From: Gammaproteobacteria bacterium
GTDB lineage: Bacteria > Pseudomonadota > Gammaproteobacteria > GCA-001735895
Length of the DNA: 64,000 nt
Direction: 5' to 3'
NCBI GenBank assembly: GCA_029862005.1
Contig: JAOTYD010000007.1
Span: 62,001 to 126,000 of the forward strand
Made by a program: the position numbers and the translations under genes. The stretch's first letter is position 1. Every line of letters begins with the position of its first letter. Under the pieces are notes generated by a model, which was not told the DNA's origin, made no database searches, and was given only the letters and a program-made list of their open reading frames with translations. Below, in pieces: positions 46,185 through 53,280 of the stretch.

Positions 46185-47111
46185 ATGCACACCCGTCGAT
46201 TTATTCAATGTGACGTTTTCACACCTATGCCGACTTTTGGCAATGCGCTCGCGGTTGTCGTCGATGGAGAAGGCCTGTCGGATGAGACCATGCAGCGGTT
46301 TGCTGCGTGGACAAATCTGGCCAAGACGACATTCATATTGCCTTCACAAGATACAGGCGCCGATTACCGGCTGAAAATATTTACGCCTGCACGGGAAATG
46401 TTGTTTGCCGGTCACCCGACTCTGGGAAGCTGCGCGGCCTGGTTGCACTGTGGCGCAACGCCGCGCGAAACCGGGATTGTCAGGCAGGAGTGTGGTGTCG
46501 GGATCGTCGAAATCGATATCAGCAATCCAGAACTGCCGGCATTCTTGGCGCCCCCCACCAAAATAAGGGCGATGCACTCTGATCGTTTCGAGGCAATTGT
46601 CAATCAGCTGGAAATACCTCGCGACAAAATCCTGCACAGCGCGGAACTGGATAATGGGTCGGTGTGGCAGGCACTGCAGCTGGAGTCAGCCGAGACCGTT
46701 TTGAAGCTTGATTCCGCCCGCGTGCACTGGCCGGTTTTCAAGGGAATCGGGTTGATCGGTGCGCACCCTGTGGGCAGCGAATGTGACTATGAAGTGCGCA
46801 TGCTCGCACCGTCTAGCGGCATGCGTGAAGACCCGATTACCGGTTCGCTCAATGCCGCGCTCGCCCACTGGTTACAGGTGGAAGGTCGTCTCAATTCAGC
46901 GGTTACCGTGGCGCAGGGTACTTGTATCGGGCGCCTGGGACGCGTGTCTATAATTCCGGTAGATCAGCACGAGGCCAAGATTGGGGGGCAGAGCCACATT
47001 CTGGTTGACGGCACGGTTTTTTGTAGGGACAGACATGTGAGGCGTGGTTTCCTGTTCTGCGACCGGAAAGTTGCTTCAGCGAATCAATCCGTTAACATAT
47101 CTGCCGTATGA
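46185..47111 (+). CDS. PhzF-family isomerase-like protein
   Basis: A 308-residue member of the PhzF/diaminopimelate-epimerase fold. The N-terminus FGNALAVVVDGEGLSD and the GHPTLGSCAAW segment are typical, and EDPITGSLNAALAHWL carries the late active-site Asp. The catalytic Glu45 of PhzF (in NLSESTF) is replaced by Lys47 in NLAKTTF. A strong AGGAGA ribosome site precedes ATG 46185. The stop overlaps the first GNAT gene by four bases. It is not in a phenazine cluster. Confidence 0.87.
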   Translation: MHTRRFIQCDVFTPMPTFGNALAVVVDGEGLSDETMQRFAAWTNLAKTTFILPSQDTGADYRLKIFTPAREMLFAGHPTLGSCAAWLHCGATPRETGIVRQECGVGIVEIDISNPELPAFLAPPTKIRAMHSDRFEAIVNQLEIPRDKILHSAELDNGSVWQALQLESAETVLKLDSARVHWPVFKGIGLIGAHPVGSECDYEVRMLAPSSGMREDPITGSLNAALAHWLQVEGRLNSAVTVAQGTCIGRLGRVSIIPVDQHEAKIGGQSHILVDGTVFCRDRHVRRGFLFCDRKVASANQSVNISAV

Positions 47112-47539
47112 ATTTCCGCAACCTGAAAATTAGCGATTACGATGGCGTCATCGCGCTATGGCGTGGATGTGGCGGCCTCAGCCTGCGCGACGCAGACTCC
47201 CGCGAAGGCATGGAAAAGTACCTGCGACGTAATCCCGGGCTCAGTTTCGTTGCCGAGGACAGGACCGGTATCCTTGGCACCTTGATGGCTGGACACGACG
47301 GCAGACGCGGCTATATCCAGCACCTGGCCATATCCCCCGGGATTCGCCGACAGGGTCTAGGTGCCAGGCTCGTCGAATTGTGTCTCGGTGCACTGAAAAT
47401 AGAGGGCATCGAAAAATCGCATGTGCATGTCATCGGTGCCAACGCGGACGGAATTGCATTCTGGTCCAGTCTGGGCTGGATACACCGCAACGAGATCGAG
47501 ATGTATTCGTTTATTAATGGTGATAACGAAAACGCATAA
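47108..47539 (+). CDS. GNAT acetyltransferase
   Basis: A 143-residue GNAT-fold acyltransferase using acetyl-CoA. The pyrophosphate-binding motif A is ISPGIRRQGLGARLVELCL, with GYIQHLAISPG before it and ANADGIAFWSSLGW as motif B. The N-terminal ISDYDGVIALW is the usual first strand-helix. The product resembles the small ribosomal or amino acid acetyltransferase type; the substrate is unknown. Coupled to the PhzF-like gene, and one base from the next GNAT. Confidence 0.87.
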   Translation: MNFRNLKISDYDGVIALWRGCGGLSLRDADSREGMEKYLRRNPGLSFVAEDRTGILGTLMAGHDGRRGYIQHLAISPGIRRQGLGARLVELCLGALKIEGIEKSHVHVIGANADGIAFWSSLGWIHRNEIEMYSFINGDNENA

Positions 47540-47540
47540 C

Positions 47541-48008
47541 ATGGAAATCGATAGTCTCGATCCTGATTCGTCTGAGGTGCAGGCATTAATCGCGGTTGCC
47601 GATGCGTACTATATTGACCTTTATCCAGCCGAGAGTAATCATCTCGCAAGTAGCGAAGATCTGAAAAAGCCGGACGTAATTCTGCTTGGCTGTCGCATCG
47701 ATGGAGAACTCGTAGCCAGTGCCGCGGCCAGGATCCTGCAGGACGATGTTGACTACGCTGAAATAAAGCGGTTATTCGTGCTCGATCGATATCGTGGGAA
47801 GGGCTTGTCGAACGAGATCATGCGTCACCTGGAGACTGAATTGCAGAGCCGCGGGATAAGCCTGTTTCGCCTCGAAACCGGGATTAAACAACCCGAGGCA
47901 CTGGGCTTATACCGCAAACTCGGGTACCGGGAACGCGGCCCATTCGGATCTTACGTTGCAGATCCGTTCAGCGTGTTCATGGAGAAACAGGTCGGCTGGG
48001 AAAGCTGA
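47541..48008 (+). CDS. GNAT acetyltransferase
   Basis: A 155-residue second GNAT-fold protein. Motif A is RLFVLDRYRGKGLSNEIMRHLETEL, seen in two parts, with the ETGIKQPEALGLYRKLGY stretch as motif B. It belongs to the same general fold as its neighbour but is not a close copy, so this is not a recent duplication. The start at 47541 is chosen because the frame upstream (to 47421) overlaps the other GNAT; it begins one base after that gene. Confidence 0.87.
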   Translation: MEIDSLDPDSSEVQALIAVADAYYIDLYPAESNHLASSEDLKKPDVILLGCRIDGELVASAAARILQDDVDYAEIKRLFVLDRYRGKGLSNEIMRHLETELQSRGISLFRLETGIKQPEALGLYRKLGYRERGPFGSYVADPFSVFMEKQVGWES

Positions 48009-48017
48009 CCCGATGCA

Positions 48018-48695
48018 ATGAAAATTTTACTCGTTGGAGACTATGATAAAAAAGTTGTTGCCCACCAGGCGATTCCACGGGCGATCGAACTTTCGGCGCG
48101 ATTACTGAAGGCAAAAGCCGGGCAGGTCTGGATTAGAACCCGGGAACTGGATCCGACTGTCATGCCTGATTGTGATGCAATTTGGTGCGTTCCTTTTAGT
48201 CCCTACGAAAAACCGGGAGCGGTTATCGGCGCGATCAGGTTTGCGCGTGAAAATGATATACCGTTTCTTGGTACCTGTGCCGGCTTTCAGCATGCCGTGA
48301 TTGAATATGCGAGGAATGCGCTTGGACTAGAGTCGGCCGAAAGCATCGAGGATAATCCCGGTGCGACAATGCCGGTGATTACGGCACTCGGCTGCAGGCT
48401 TTATGATGAATCCGAGGCAATTAATATTGAGCGCGAATCGAGGGCAGGTGATATTTATCAAGCCGACAGGATAATGGAGGAGTACCATTGTGGTTTCGGG
48501 GTTAATCGGGAGCTTATGCATATCTTCGACGATAGCGGGTTGAAATTTAGCGGGCATGGCAACAACGGCGAGCCGCGTCTGTGTGAAATACCCGGCCACC
48601 GATTTTTTATCGGTACTGCTTTTCAACCGGAACGTTCAGCGCTAAAGTCCTGCGTTCACCCGTTGATTACGGCCTTTTTGAGGACAGCACTTTAA
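48018..48695 (+). CDS. CTP synthase C-terminal region-related protein (class I amidotransferase-like)
   Basis: A 225-residue stand-alone homologue of the glutaminase half of CTP synthase. MKILLVGDYDKKVVAHQAIPRA opens the protein in two pieces, and the nucleophile elbow FLGTCAGFQHAV has Cys87. The catalytic His-x-Glu of the triad is replaced by Gln203-Pro-Glu205 (AFQPERSAL). Related entries are known as CTP-synthase-related (seleno)proteins, some with selenocysteine at the nucleophile; here it is cysteine. It lies nine bases after the second GNAT. Function unknown. Confidence 0.82.
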   Translation: MKILLVGDYDKKVVAHQAIPRAIELSARLLKAKAGQVWIRTRELDPTVMPDCDAIWCVPFSPYEKPGAVIGAIRFARENDIPFLGTCAGFQHAVIEYARNALGLESAESIEDNPGATMPVITALGCRLYDESEAINIERESRAGDIYQADRIMEEYHCGFGVNRELMHIFDDSGLKFSGHGNNGEPRLCEIPGHRFFIGTAFQPERSALKSCVHPLITAFLRTAL

Positions 48696-48702
48696 GGGAC
48701 CT

Positions 48703-49221
48703 ATGATGCGAGCCGAAATGTACAAGGTTGGAACAATCGGTAAAGGTTTTTTCGCCATCATGGCGCGACCCTCGCTTGATCCCGGCGATCCTGCATCGAT
48801 CGCTAATATTGCGCGCATCGGCATAAACATGGTGGTTTCGTTACTTGAAATCGGCGAGACCCGCGTGCTGGGACTTGAAGGCGAGCGTGAACTGGTTAAG
48901 GCCCACGACATGGACTTCGTTTCTTTTCCGATTCCGGACATGGGATTACCGGCGTCGGTAAATGAATTTGCCAGCCTCTCGAAAATGTTGCTGCGACAGG
49001 TCGACGGCGGAGTGAATACACTGATCCACTGTCATGCGGGAATCGGACGGTCCGGGCTGTTGGCCGCTGGAATACTCCTGCAATGCGATCTGGACCCACG
49101 GCAGGCCTTTGCCCATGTGTCCAAGATGCGAGGTGTCCGGGTACCGGAAACTCCCGAGCAGGAGTATTGGCTGATATCCAACCATGCGGCGATCCTTGGT
49201 ACCACCGAGCCTGCTCGATGA
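48703..49221 (+). CDS. Dual-specificity/tyrosine protein phosphatase family protein
   Basis: A 172-residue cysteine phosphatase. The P-loop HCHAGIGRSG gives Cys110 and Arg116 in the CX5R motif, and Asp79 in FPIPDMG is the likely general acid. The protein is compact, with no membrane segment. The substrate could be phosphoprotein, nucleotide or inositol phosphate. It sits seven bases after the CTP-synthase-like gene in the accessory train. Confidence 0.9.
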   Translation: MMRAEMYKVGTIGKGFFAIMARPSLDPGDPASIANIARIGINMVVSLLEIGETRVLGLEGERELVKAHDMDFVSFPIPDMGLPASVNEFASLSKMLLRQVDGGVNTLIHCHAGIGRSGLLAAGILLQCDLDPRQAFAHVSKMRGVRVPETPEQEYWLISNHAAILGTTEPAR

Positions 49222-49240
49222 TTGCTGCTAACAGGCCAGC

Positions 49241-49699
49241 ATGAACTTAGCGCTTGATCGATACGCGGACAACCCTATTATCGATGAACTGGTTTTCTGG
49301 CCTCCGAAGAGCTACAGAATCAAAAGCGTTCGCGCCTGTTGCGTCATGTTTCGTAAACCCTTCATTGAGGTCGAGCTGGAGGGGGACGAAATTTTCCAGC
49401 GCCATTTCGGCAGGGAATCGTTTGCCAGGTACTGGGCCGAGGCCTGCGTGATCTTGGAGACAATCACCCGTATCGAGTTGATATCCGATTTCGAATTTGA
49501 ACCGGTTAGCAATGCGGAGCACCTGGCTCAGAAAATCCTGGCTTGTCGTGATGAATGTATCGCGGAAAGTAACCTGATGTTTGAGCAGGGCATGTACGCA
49601 CAGTATTTGATTCAATACGGTGAAGACTGCAAGAACCTACCTCTGGAAACTATACAAAAAATAATTCAGGCCAAGCAGCAGCTCGCAACGGGGAAGTGA
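49241..49699 (+). CDS. Hypothetical protein
   Basis: A 152-residue soluble protein of unknown family. The N-terminal third appears mixed alpha/beta and the C-terminal part helical (segments such as AEHLAQKILACRDECIAESN). Several cysteines (CCVMF, AC, CRDEC) are present without a clear metal motif. It lies 19 bases after the phosphatase and 15 before the TSUP gene, so it is probably part of the same operon. The length and codon use give no sign of a shadow ORF. Confidence 0.65.
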   Translation: MNLALDRYADNPIIDELVFWPPKSYRIKSVRACCVMFRKPFIEVELEGDEIFQRHFGRESFARYWAEACVILETITRIELISDFEFEPVSNAEHLAQKILACRDECIAESNLMFEQGMYAQYLIQYGEDCKNLPLETIQKIIQAKQQLATGK

Positions 49700-49714
49700 G
49701 CATGGGATCACCCG

Positions 49715-50455
49715 TTGATCGATTTTAATATCCTGGCAATCGTCGTCCTTGCGTTCCTGATTGCTGGTGCTGCCAAAGGCATCACCGGTTTCGGGATCCA
49801 GGTAGTGGCGCTTGCCGTCCTGACTATCGCGCTAGATCTGGTTACTGCAATGGCCCTGCTGTTGGCACCTGCGACGGCAACCAACATATGGCAGGCTATG
49901 GTCGGTGGTTATGCACGTGAATTGACCTCTCGCCTGTGGCCATTTTTCGTGGCAGTGACACTTGCAGTACTGATCGGTGCGATGGCATTAACTCGAGTTG
50001 ACCTGTTGTTGCTGACGGCATTCCTGGGCATGGTCATGATTGCATACTCGTCGGCCAGTCTGCTCGGAGTTCATTTCAAGGTTTCACCAGGCTTCGAAAC
50101 CTGGCTCGGTCCCATGGTTGGCGTTGTCAACGGAATCATTACCGGAATGACCGGGTCATCGGTAGTACCGGGAACCATTTATCTGCAAGCCCTGGATTTG
50201 CCGCGTGACATGCTGGTGCAGTCGATGGGAATGCTGTACCTGGTATCGACACTCGCACTTGCGGTTGCTTTGCAGACCAATGACCTGTTGAACCTTGAAC
50301 TCGGTTTGTATTCCGCCAGCGCGATAGTGCCGGCCCTGGTTGGTATGATGCTGGGCCAGAAAATACGCCGACAGCTCCCCGAGGTTCTGTTCCGAAAAAT
50401 TTTCTTTGTTGCGTTGCTGGCTCTCGGTGCTTACCTGGTTGTCAGGTCGATCTAG
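49715..50455 (+). CDS. TSUP-family (TauE/SafE) membrane transporter
   Basis: A 246-residue protein with about eight hydrophobic segments. The paired motifs of the TauE/SafE family are visible: IAGAAKGITGFGIQVVA near the start and MVGVVNGIITGMTGSSVVPGTIYLQAL in the middle, in parts. Known members export sulfite, sulfoacetate, taurine or other organosulfur anions. The start is TTG at 49715; an ATG at 49702 opens a different frame that stops after eight codons. It is the last gene of the train and may export its product. Confidence 0.87.
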   Translation: MIDFNILAIVVLAFLIAGAAKGITGFGIQVVALAVLTIALDLVTAMALLLAPATATNIWQAMVGGYARELTSRLWPFFVAVTLAVLIGAMALTRVDLLLLTAFLGMVMIAYSSASLLGVHFKVSPGFETWLGPMVGVVNGIITGMTGSSVVPGTIYLQALDLPRDMLVQSMGMLYLVSTLALAVALQTNDLLNLELGLYSASAIVPALVGMMLGQKIRRQLPEVLFRKIFFVALLALGAYLVVRSI

Positions 50456-50491
50456 AAGGTCGGGGCCTGGCGGAATGTCGCCCGCGTGGCT

Positions 50492-51100
50492 TCAGGTTCC
50501 GGTCATAAACACCAGCCGCAGCGCGATTCCCCACATAATGCATCCGATCAGAATATCCAGAATTTGCCATGACCTGGCCCTGGCAAACAGGGGGCGTAGC
50601 AGGCGCGCACCATACCCGAGCGCAAAGAAAAATACGAAGGATGCAGTCGTGGCACCTGCCGCAAACCAGGTAACCTGCGCGCCAAACTGGCTCGAAACCG
50701 AGCCCAGTAAAACCACCGTATCGAGATAGACATGCGGATTAAGCCAGGTGAAGGCCAGGCAGGTCAGTACCGACTGCCATGCGCTACTGCTCTTGATTTC
50801 GCTTGGCTGCAAACCTTGCTGCACACGCGCAGCGTTATAGAAACTGATCAATCCGTAGATGAACAAAAACGCGGCGCCACCGAATCTTGCGATGTTTACC
50901 AGCGAGGGAAACGACGCCACCAGTACGTGAAATCCACTGACGCCGATGAGGATAAGCGCCGCGTCGGACAGTGCGCAAATGAGGCATATCAGCAAGACAT
51001 GCTCGTTCTTTAAACCTTGCTTGAGTACAAACGCGTTCTGTGCTCCGATCGCCAGAATCAGCGATAATCCGAGCGAGAAGCCGAACACCAGTGCGTGCAT
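50492..51100 (-). CDS. LysE/ArgO-family amino acid exporter
   Basis: A 202-residue membrane protein with about six hydrophobic segments and the LysE signature LAIGAQNAFVLKQGLKNEH at the N-terminus. ArgO/LysE proteins export lysine or arginine; the substrate here is unproven. The start at 51100 (MHALVFGFS) fits the family; 51136 would also be open but runs against the divergent MFS start. Divergent from the MFS gene. Confidence 0.87.
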   Translation of the reverse strand: MHALVFGFSLGLSLILAIGAQNAFVLKQGLKNEHVLLICLICALSDAALILIGVSGFHVLVASFPSLVNIARFGGAAFLFIYGLISFYNAARVQQGLQPSEIKSSSAWQSVLTCLAFTWLNPHVYLDTVVLLGSVSSQFGAQVTWFAAGATTASFVFFFALGYGARLLRPLFARARSWQILDILIGCIMWGIALRLVFMTGT

Positions 51101-51134
51101 TGAACAAAACTCGATTACGGTCCAGAATGCGCGC

Positions 51135-52307
51135 ATGTTAAAGCAGCACCTGCAAAAACCCGAGGTTTTTCTTTACCTGTTCGCCGCGGCGGTTCCGATC
51201 AGCTTCGCCAGCTGGCAGGCGCTGATTAATAACTTTGCGATCGAGCAGGTAGGTTTTACCGGGATCGAAATCGGTATCATGCAAAGCCTGCGCGAGGTTC
51301 CGGGTTTTCTGGCTTTTGGAGTGGTATTCCTGCTGGTCCTGATGCGCGAGCAAACCATTGCTTTCGTATCGTTGCTGGCACTGGGCATCGGCACCGCGAT
51401 TACCGGCATGTTGCCCTCGGTGCTGGGACTCTATTTTACGACGGTGCTGATGTCGGTGGGATTCCACTACGCGGAAACCATCTCGCAATCGCTGTCGCTG
51501 CAGCTCATCAGCCGTGAGCGCCTGCCGCAGGTGCTTGGTCGACAAATCGCGGTCGGCGCGTTTACCGGCCTCGCGGTATTTGCCGCCATTTACATACTGG
51601 CCGAATGGCTGGCACTCGATTACCTGTGGGTATACCTGCTGTTTGGTTGTGGAACGCTATTGCTCGCCTGCGTAATGTATTTCGGCTGCCCGCATTTCAC
51701 GGGTGAAGCCGAACAAAACAAGCATATGGTGCTGCGCAAACGCTACTGGCTTTACTACCTGTTGATTTTCCTGTCGGGTGCGCGACGGCAGATCTTTGTG
51801 GTCTTTGCCGGCTTCCTGATGGTCGAGAAGTTCGGTTTCACGGTGGGACAAATGACGCTGCTATTCCTGGTCAACGGAGTACTGACGATTTACCTGGCAC
51901 CTCGCATCGGTCGTCTCGTGAGTTACTGGGGGGAGAAGCGCACCTTGACCCTCGAGTACACGGGCCTCGTGATTATTTTTACGGCTTATGCATTTGCCGA
52001 AAACGCCTGGTTCGCGGCATCACTTTATATCGTTGATCACATCTTTTTCGCGATGGCGATCGCGCTCAAGAGTTACCTGAAAAAAATTGCCGATCCGGCC
52101 GATATGGCTGCCACTGCCGGGGTTTCTTTTACCATTAACCATATCGCCGCCGTGGTGCTTCCATTTGCACTGGGCCTGCTGTGGGTGGTGTCACCGTCCC
52201 TGGTATTCATTATCGGTGCGGCCATTGCATTTGCGTCGCTGCTACTGTCACAGTTGGTGCCGGGTGCGCCGGAACGCGGTATGGAAACTGTTTTTTCGAC
52301 CAGTTGA
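51135..52307 (+). CDS. MFS transporter
   Basis: A 390-residue major facilitator with about twelve hydrophobic segments in two halves. It starts MLKQHLQKPEVFLYLFA, matching the usual short cytoplasmic N-terminus. The frame is open upstream across lysE to 50946, but that part is antisense to it. No substrate motif is clear. It is divergent from the LysE-type gene and convergent with the FAH-family gene. Confidence 0.85.
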   Translation: MLKQHLQKPEVFLYLFAAAVPISFASWQALINNFAIEQVGFTGIEIGIMQSLREVPGFLAFGVVFLLVLMREQTIAFVSLLALGIGTAITGMLPSVLGLYFTTVLMSVGFHYAETISQSLSLQLISRERLPQVLGRQIAVGAFTGLAVFAAIYILAEWLALDYLWVYLLFGCGTLLLACVMYFGCPHFTGEAEQNKHMVLRKRYWLYYLLIFLSGARRQIFVVFAGFLMVEKFGFTVGQMTLLFLVNGVLTIYLAPRIGRLVSYWGEKRTLTLEYTGLVIIFTAYAFAENAWFAASLYIVDHIFFAMAIALKSYLKKIADPADMAATAGVSFTINHIAAVVLPFALGLLWVVSPSLVFIIGAAIAFASLLLSQLVPGAPERGMETVFSTS

Positions 52308-52362
52308 ACTTTTTCGACAAAGCCCGGCCCCGTCACCGCGAGACAGGGTTAAAATAGCGGGT

Positions 52363-53232
52363 TCAGTCACTGATCATGCAGCGATTGCTGAGCACACCCA
52401 GGCCCTCGATTTCAACCGTCACAATATCCCCGTCGCCGAGCCAGATCGGCGGATCCCGAAATGCGCCAACGCCATGAGGAGTACCGGTGGCTATGACGTC
52501 ACCGGGCAGCAGGGTAAAAGCTTCGCTCAGGTACTGGATCAGGTAGGGGATACGGTAAATCATTTCGCGTGTATTCGAATCCTGCATGAGCTGACCATTC
52601 AGACTGCAGCGGATCGACAGGTTATGCGGATCTTCGATTTCGTCGGTGGTAACGAGCCAGGGGCCGAGCGGGCAAAAACTGTCCAGGCATTTGCCGCGCA
52701 GCCACTGATCGCCGGGTCGAAACTGCAGGTCGCGGGCACTGACATCGTTGCAGTTCATGTAACCGGCGATGTAACCGTAGGCCTCGGCTTCACTGACATT
52801 CCGCGCCGCCTTGCCGATGACCACCGCCAGTTCGGCTTCATAATCGACCTGTTGTGTCAGCGCACTCGACCAGCGGATGTGGGCATCGCAGCCAATAATC
52901 GAGGACGGGAATTTACAAAACATGGTCGCGAGTTCGGGAACACCAATGTCGGCTTCTCTAATATGGTCCATGTAGTTCAAACCGATTGCGACGACCTTGC
53001 TGGGATTGGGCACTGGCGATAGCAGGTTCACCGATTTCGCGGCTAATCCTTCATGGTTTTCAGTAAGTACTTCGATTGCAGCCTGCATTGCGATTTCACC
53101 GGACTTGAGAAACTCAAGCATGTCGTTCGGCAATTTTCCACCGCTGGCCTGATGCAAATTGACAACTTGATCACCCTGTATTGCGCCGAGGTGAGTCTCG
53201 TTGTCGGCTGACTGATAGCTGACTAGTTTCAT
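52363..53232 (-). CDS. Fumarylacetoacetate hydrolase (FAH) family protein
   Basis: A 289-residue metal-dependent hydrolase or isomerase of the FAH fold. The family landmarks VVAIGLNYMDHIREA, DYEAELAVVIGKAARNV, GYMNCNDVSARDLQFR and GDVIATGTPHGVG are all present. The group includes acylpyruvases, 2-hydroxyhepta-2,4-diene-1,7-dioate isomerases and oxaloacetate decarboxylases/tautomerases. The last is attractive beside PEP carboxylase 48 bases upstream, but this is inference. Confidence 0.88.
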   Translation of the reverse strand: MKLVSYQSADNETHLGAIQGDQVVNLHQASGGKLPNDMLEFLKSGEIAMQAAIEVLTENHEGLAAKSVNLLSPVPNPSKVVAIGLNYMDHIREADIGVPELATMFCKFPSSIIGCDAHIRWSSALTQQVDYEAELAVVIGKAARNVSEAEAYGYIAGYMNCNDVSARDLQFRPGDQWLRGKCLDSFCPLGPWLVTTDEIEDPHNLSIRCSLNGQLMQDSNTREMIYRIPYLIQYLSEAFTLLPGDVIATGTPHGVGAFRDPPIWLGDGDIVTVEIEGLGVLSNRCMISD

Positions 53233-53280
53233 ATTATTTACCCTGTTGTTTACGGCCTGGAATTATTGGGTGATATCAGC

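Noticed and set aside
46185-47111. Possible phenazine biosynthesis locus
   Set aside because: Only a PhzF-like gene is present, with the catalytic Glu changed, and no phzA/B/D/E/G. The class II DAHP synthase is 11 kb away with different neighbours.
49702-49728. ATG start before the TSUP gene
   Set aside because: It opens a frame that stops after eight codons and is not in frame with the transporter.
52087-53022. Plus-strand ORF of 311 codons
   Set aside because: Overlaps the MFS gene in another frame and then runs antisense to the FAH-family gene; no domain is visible.
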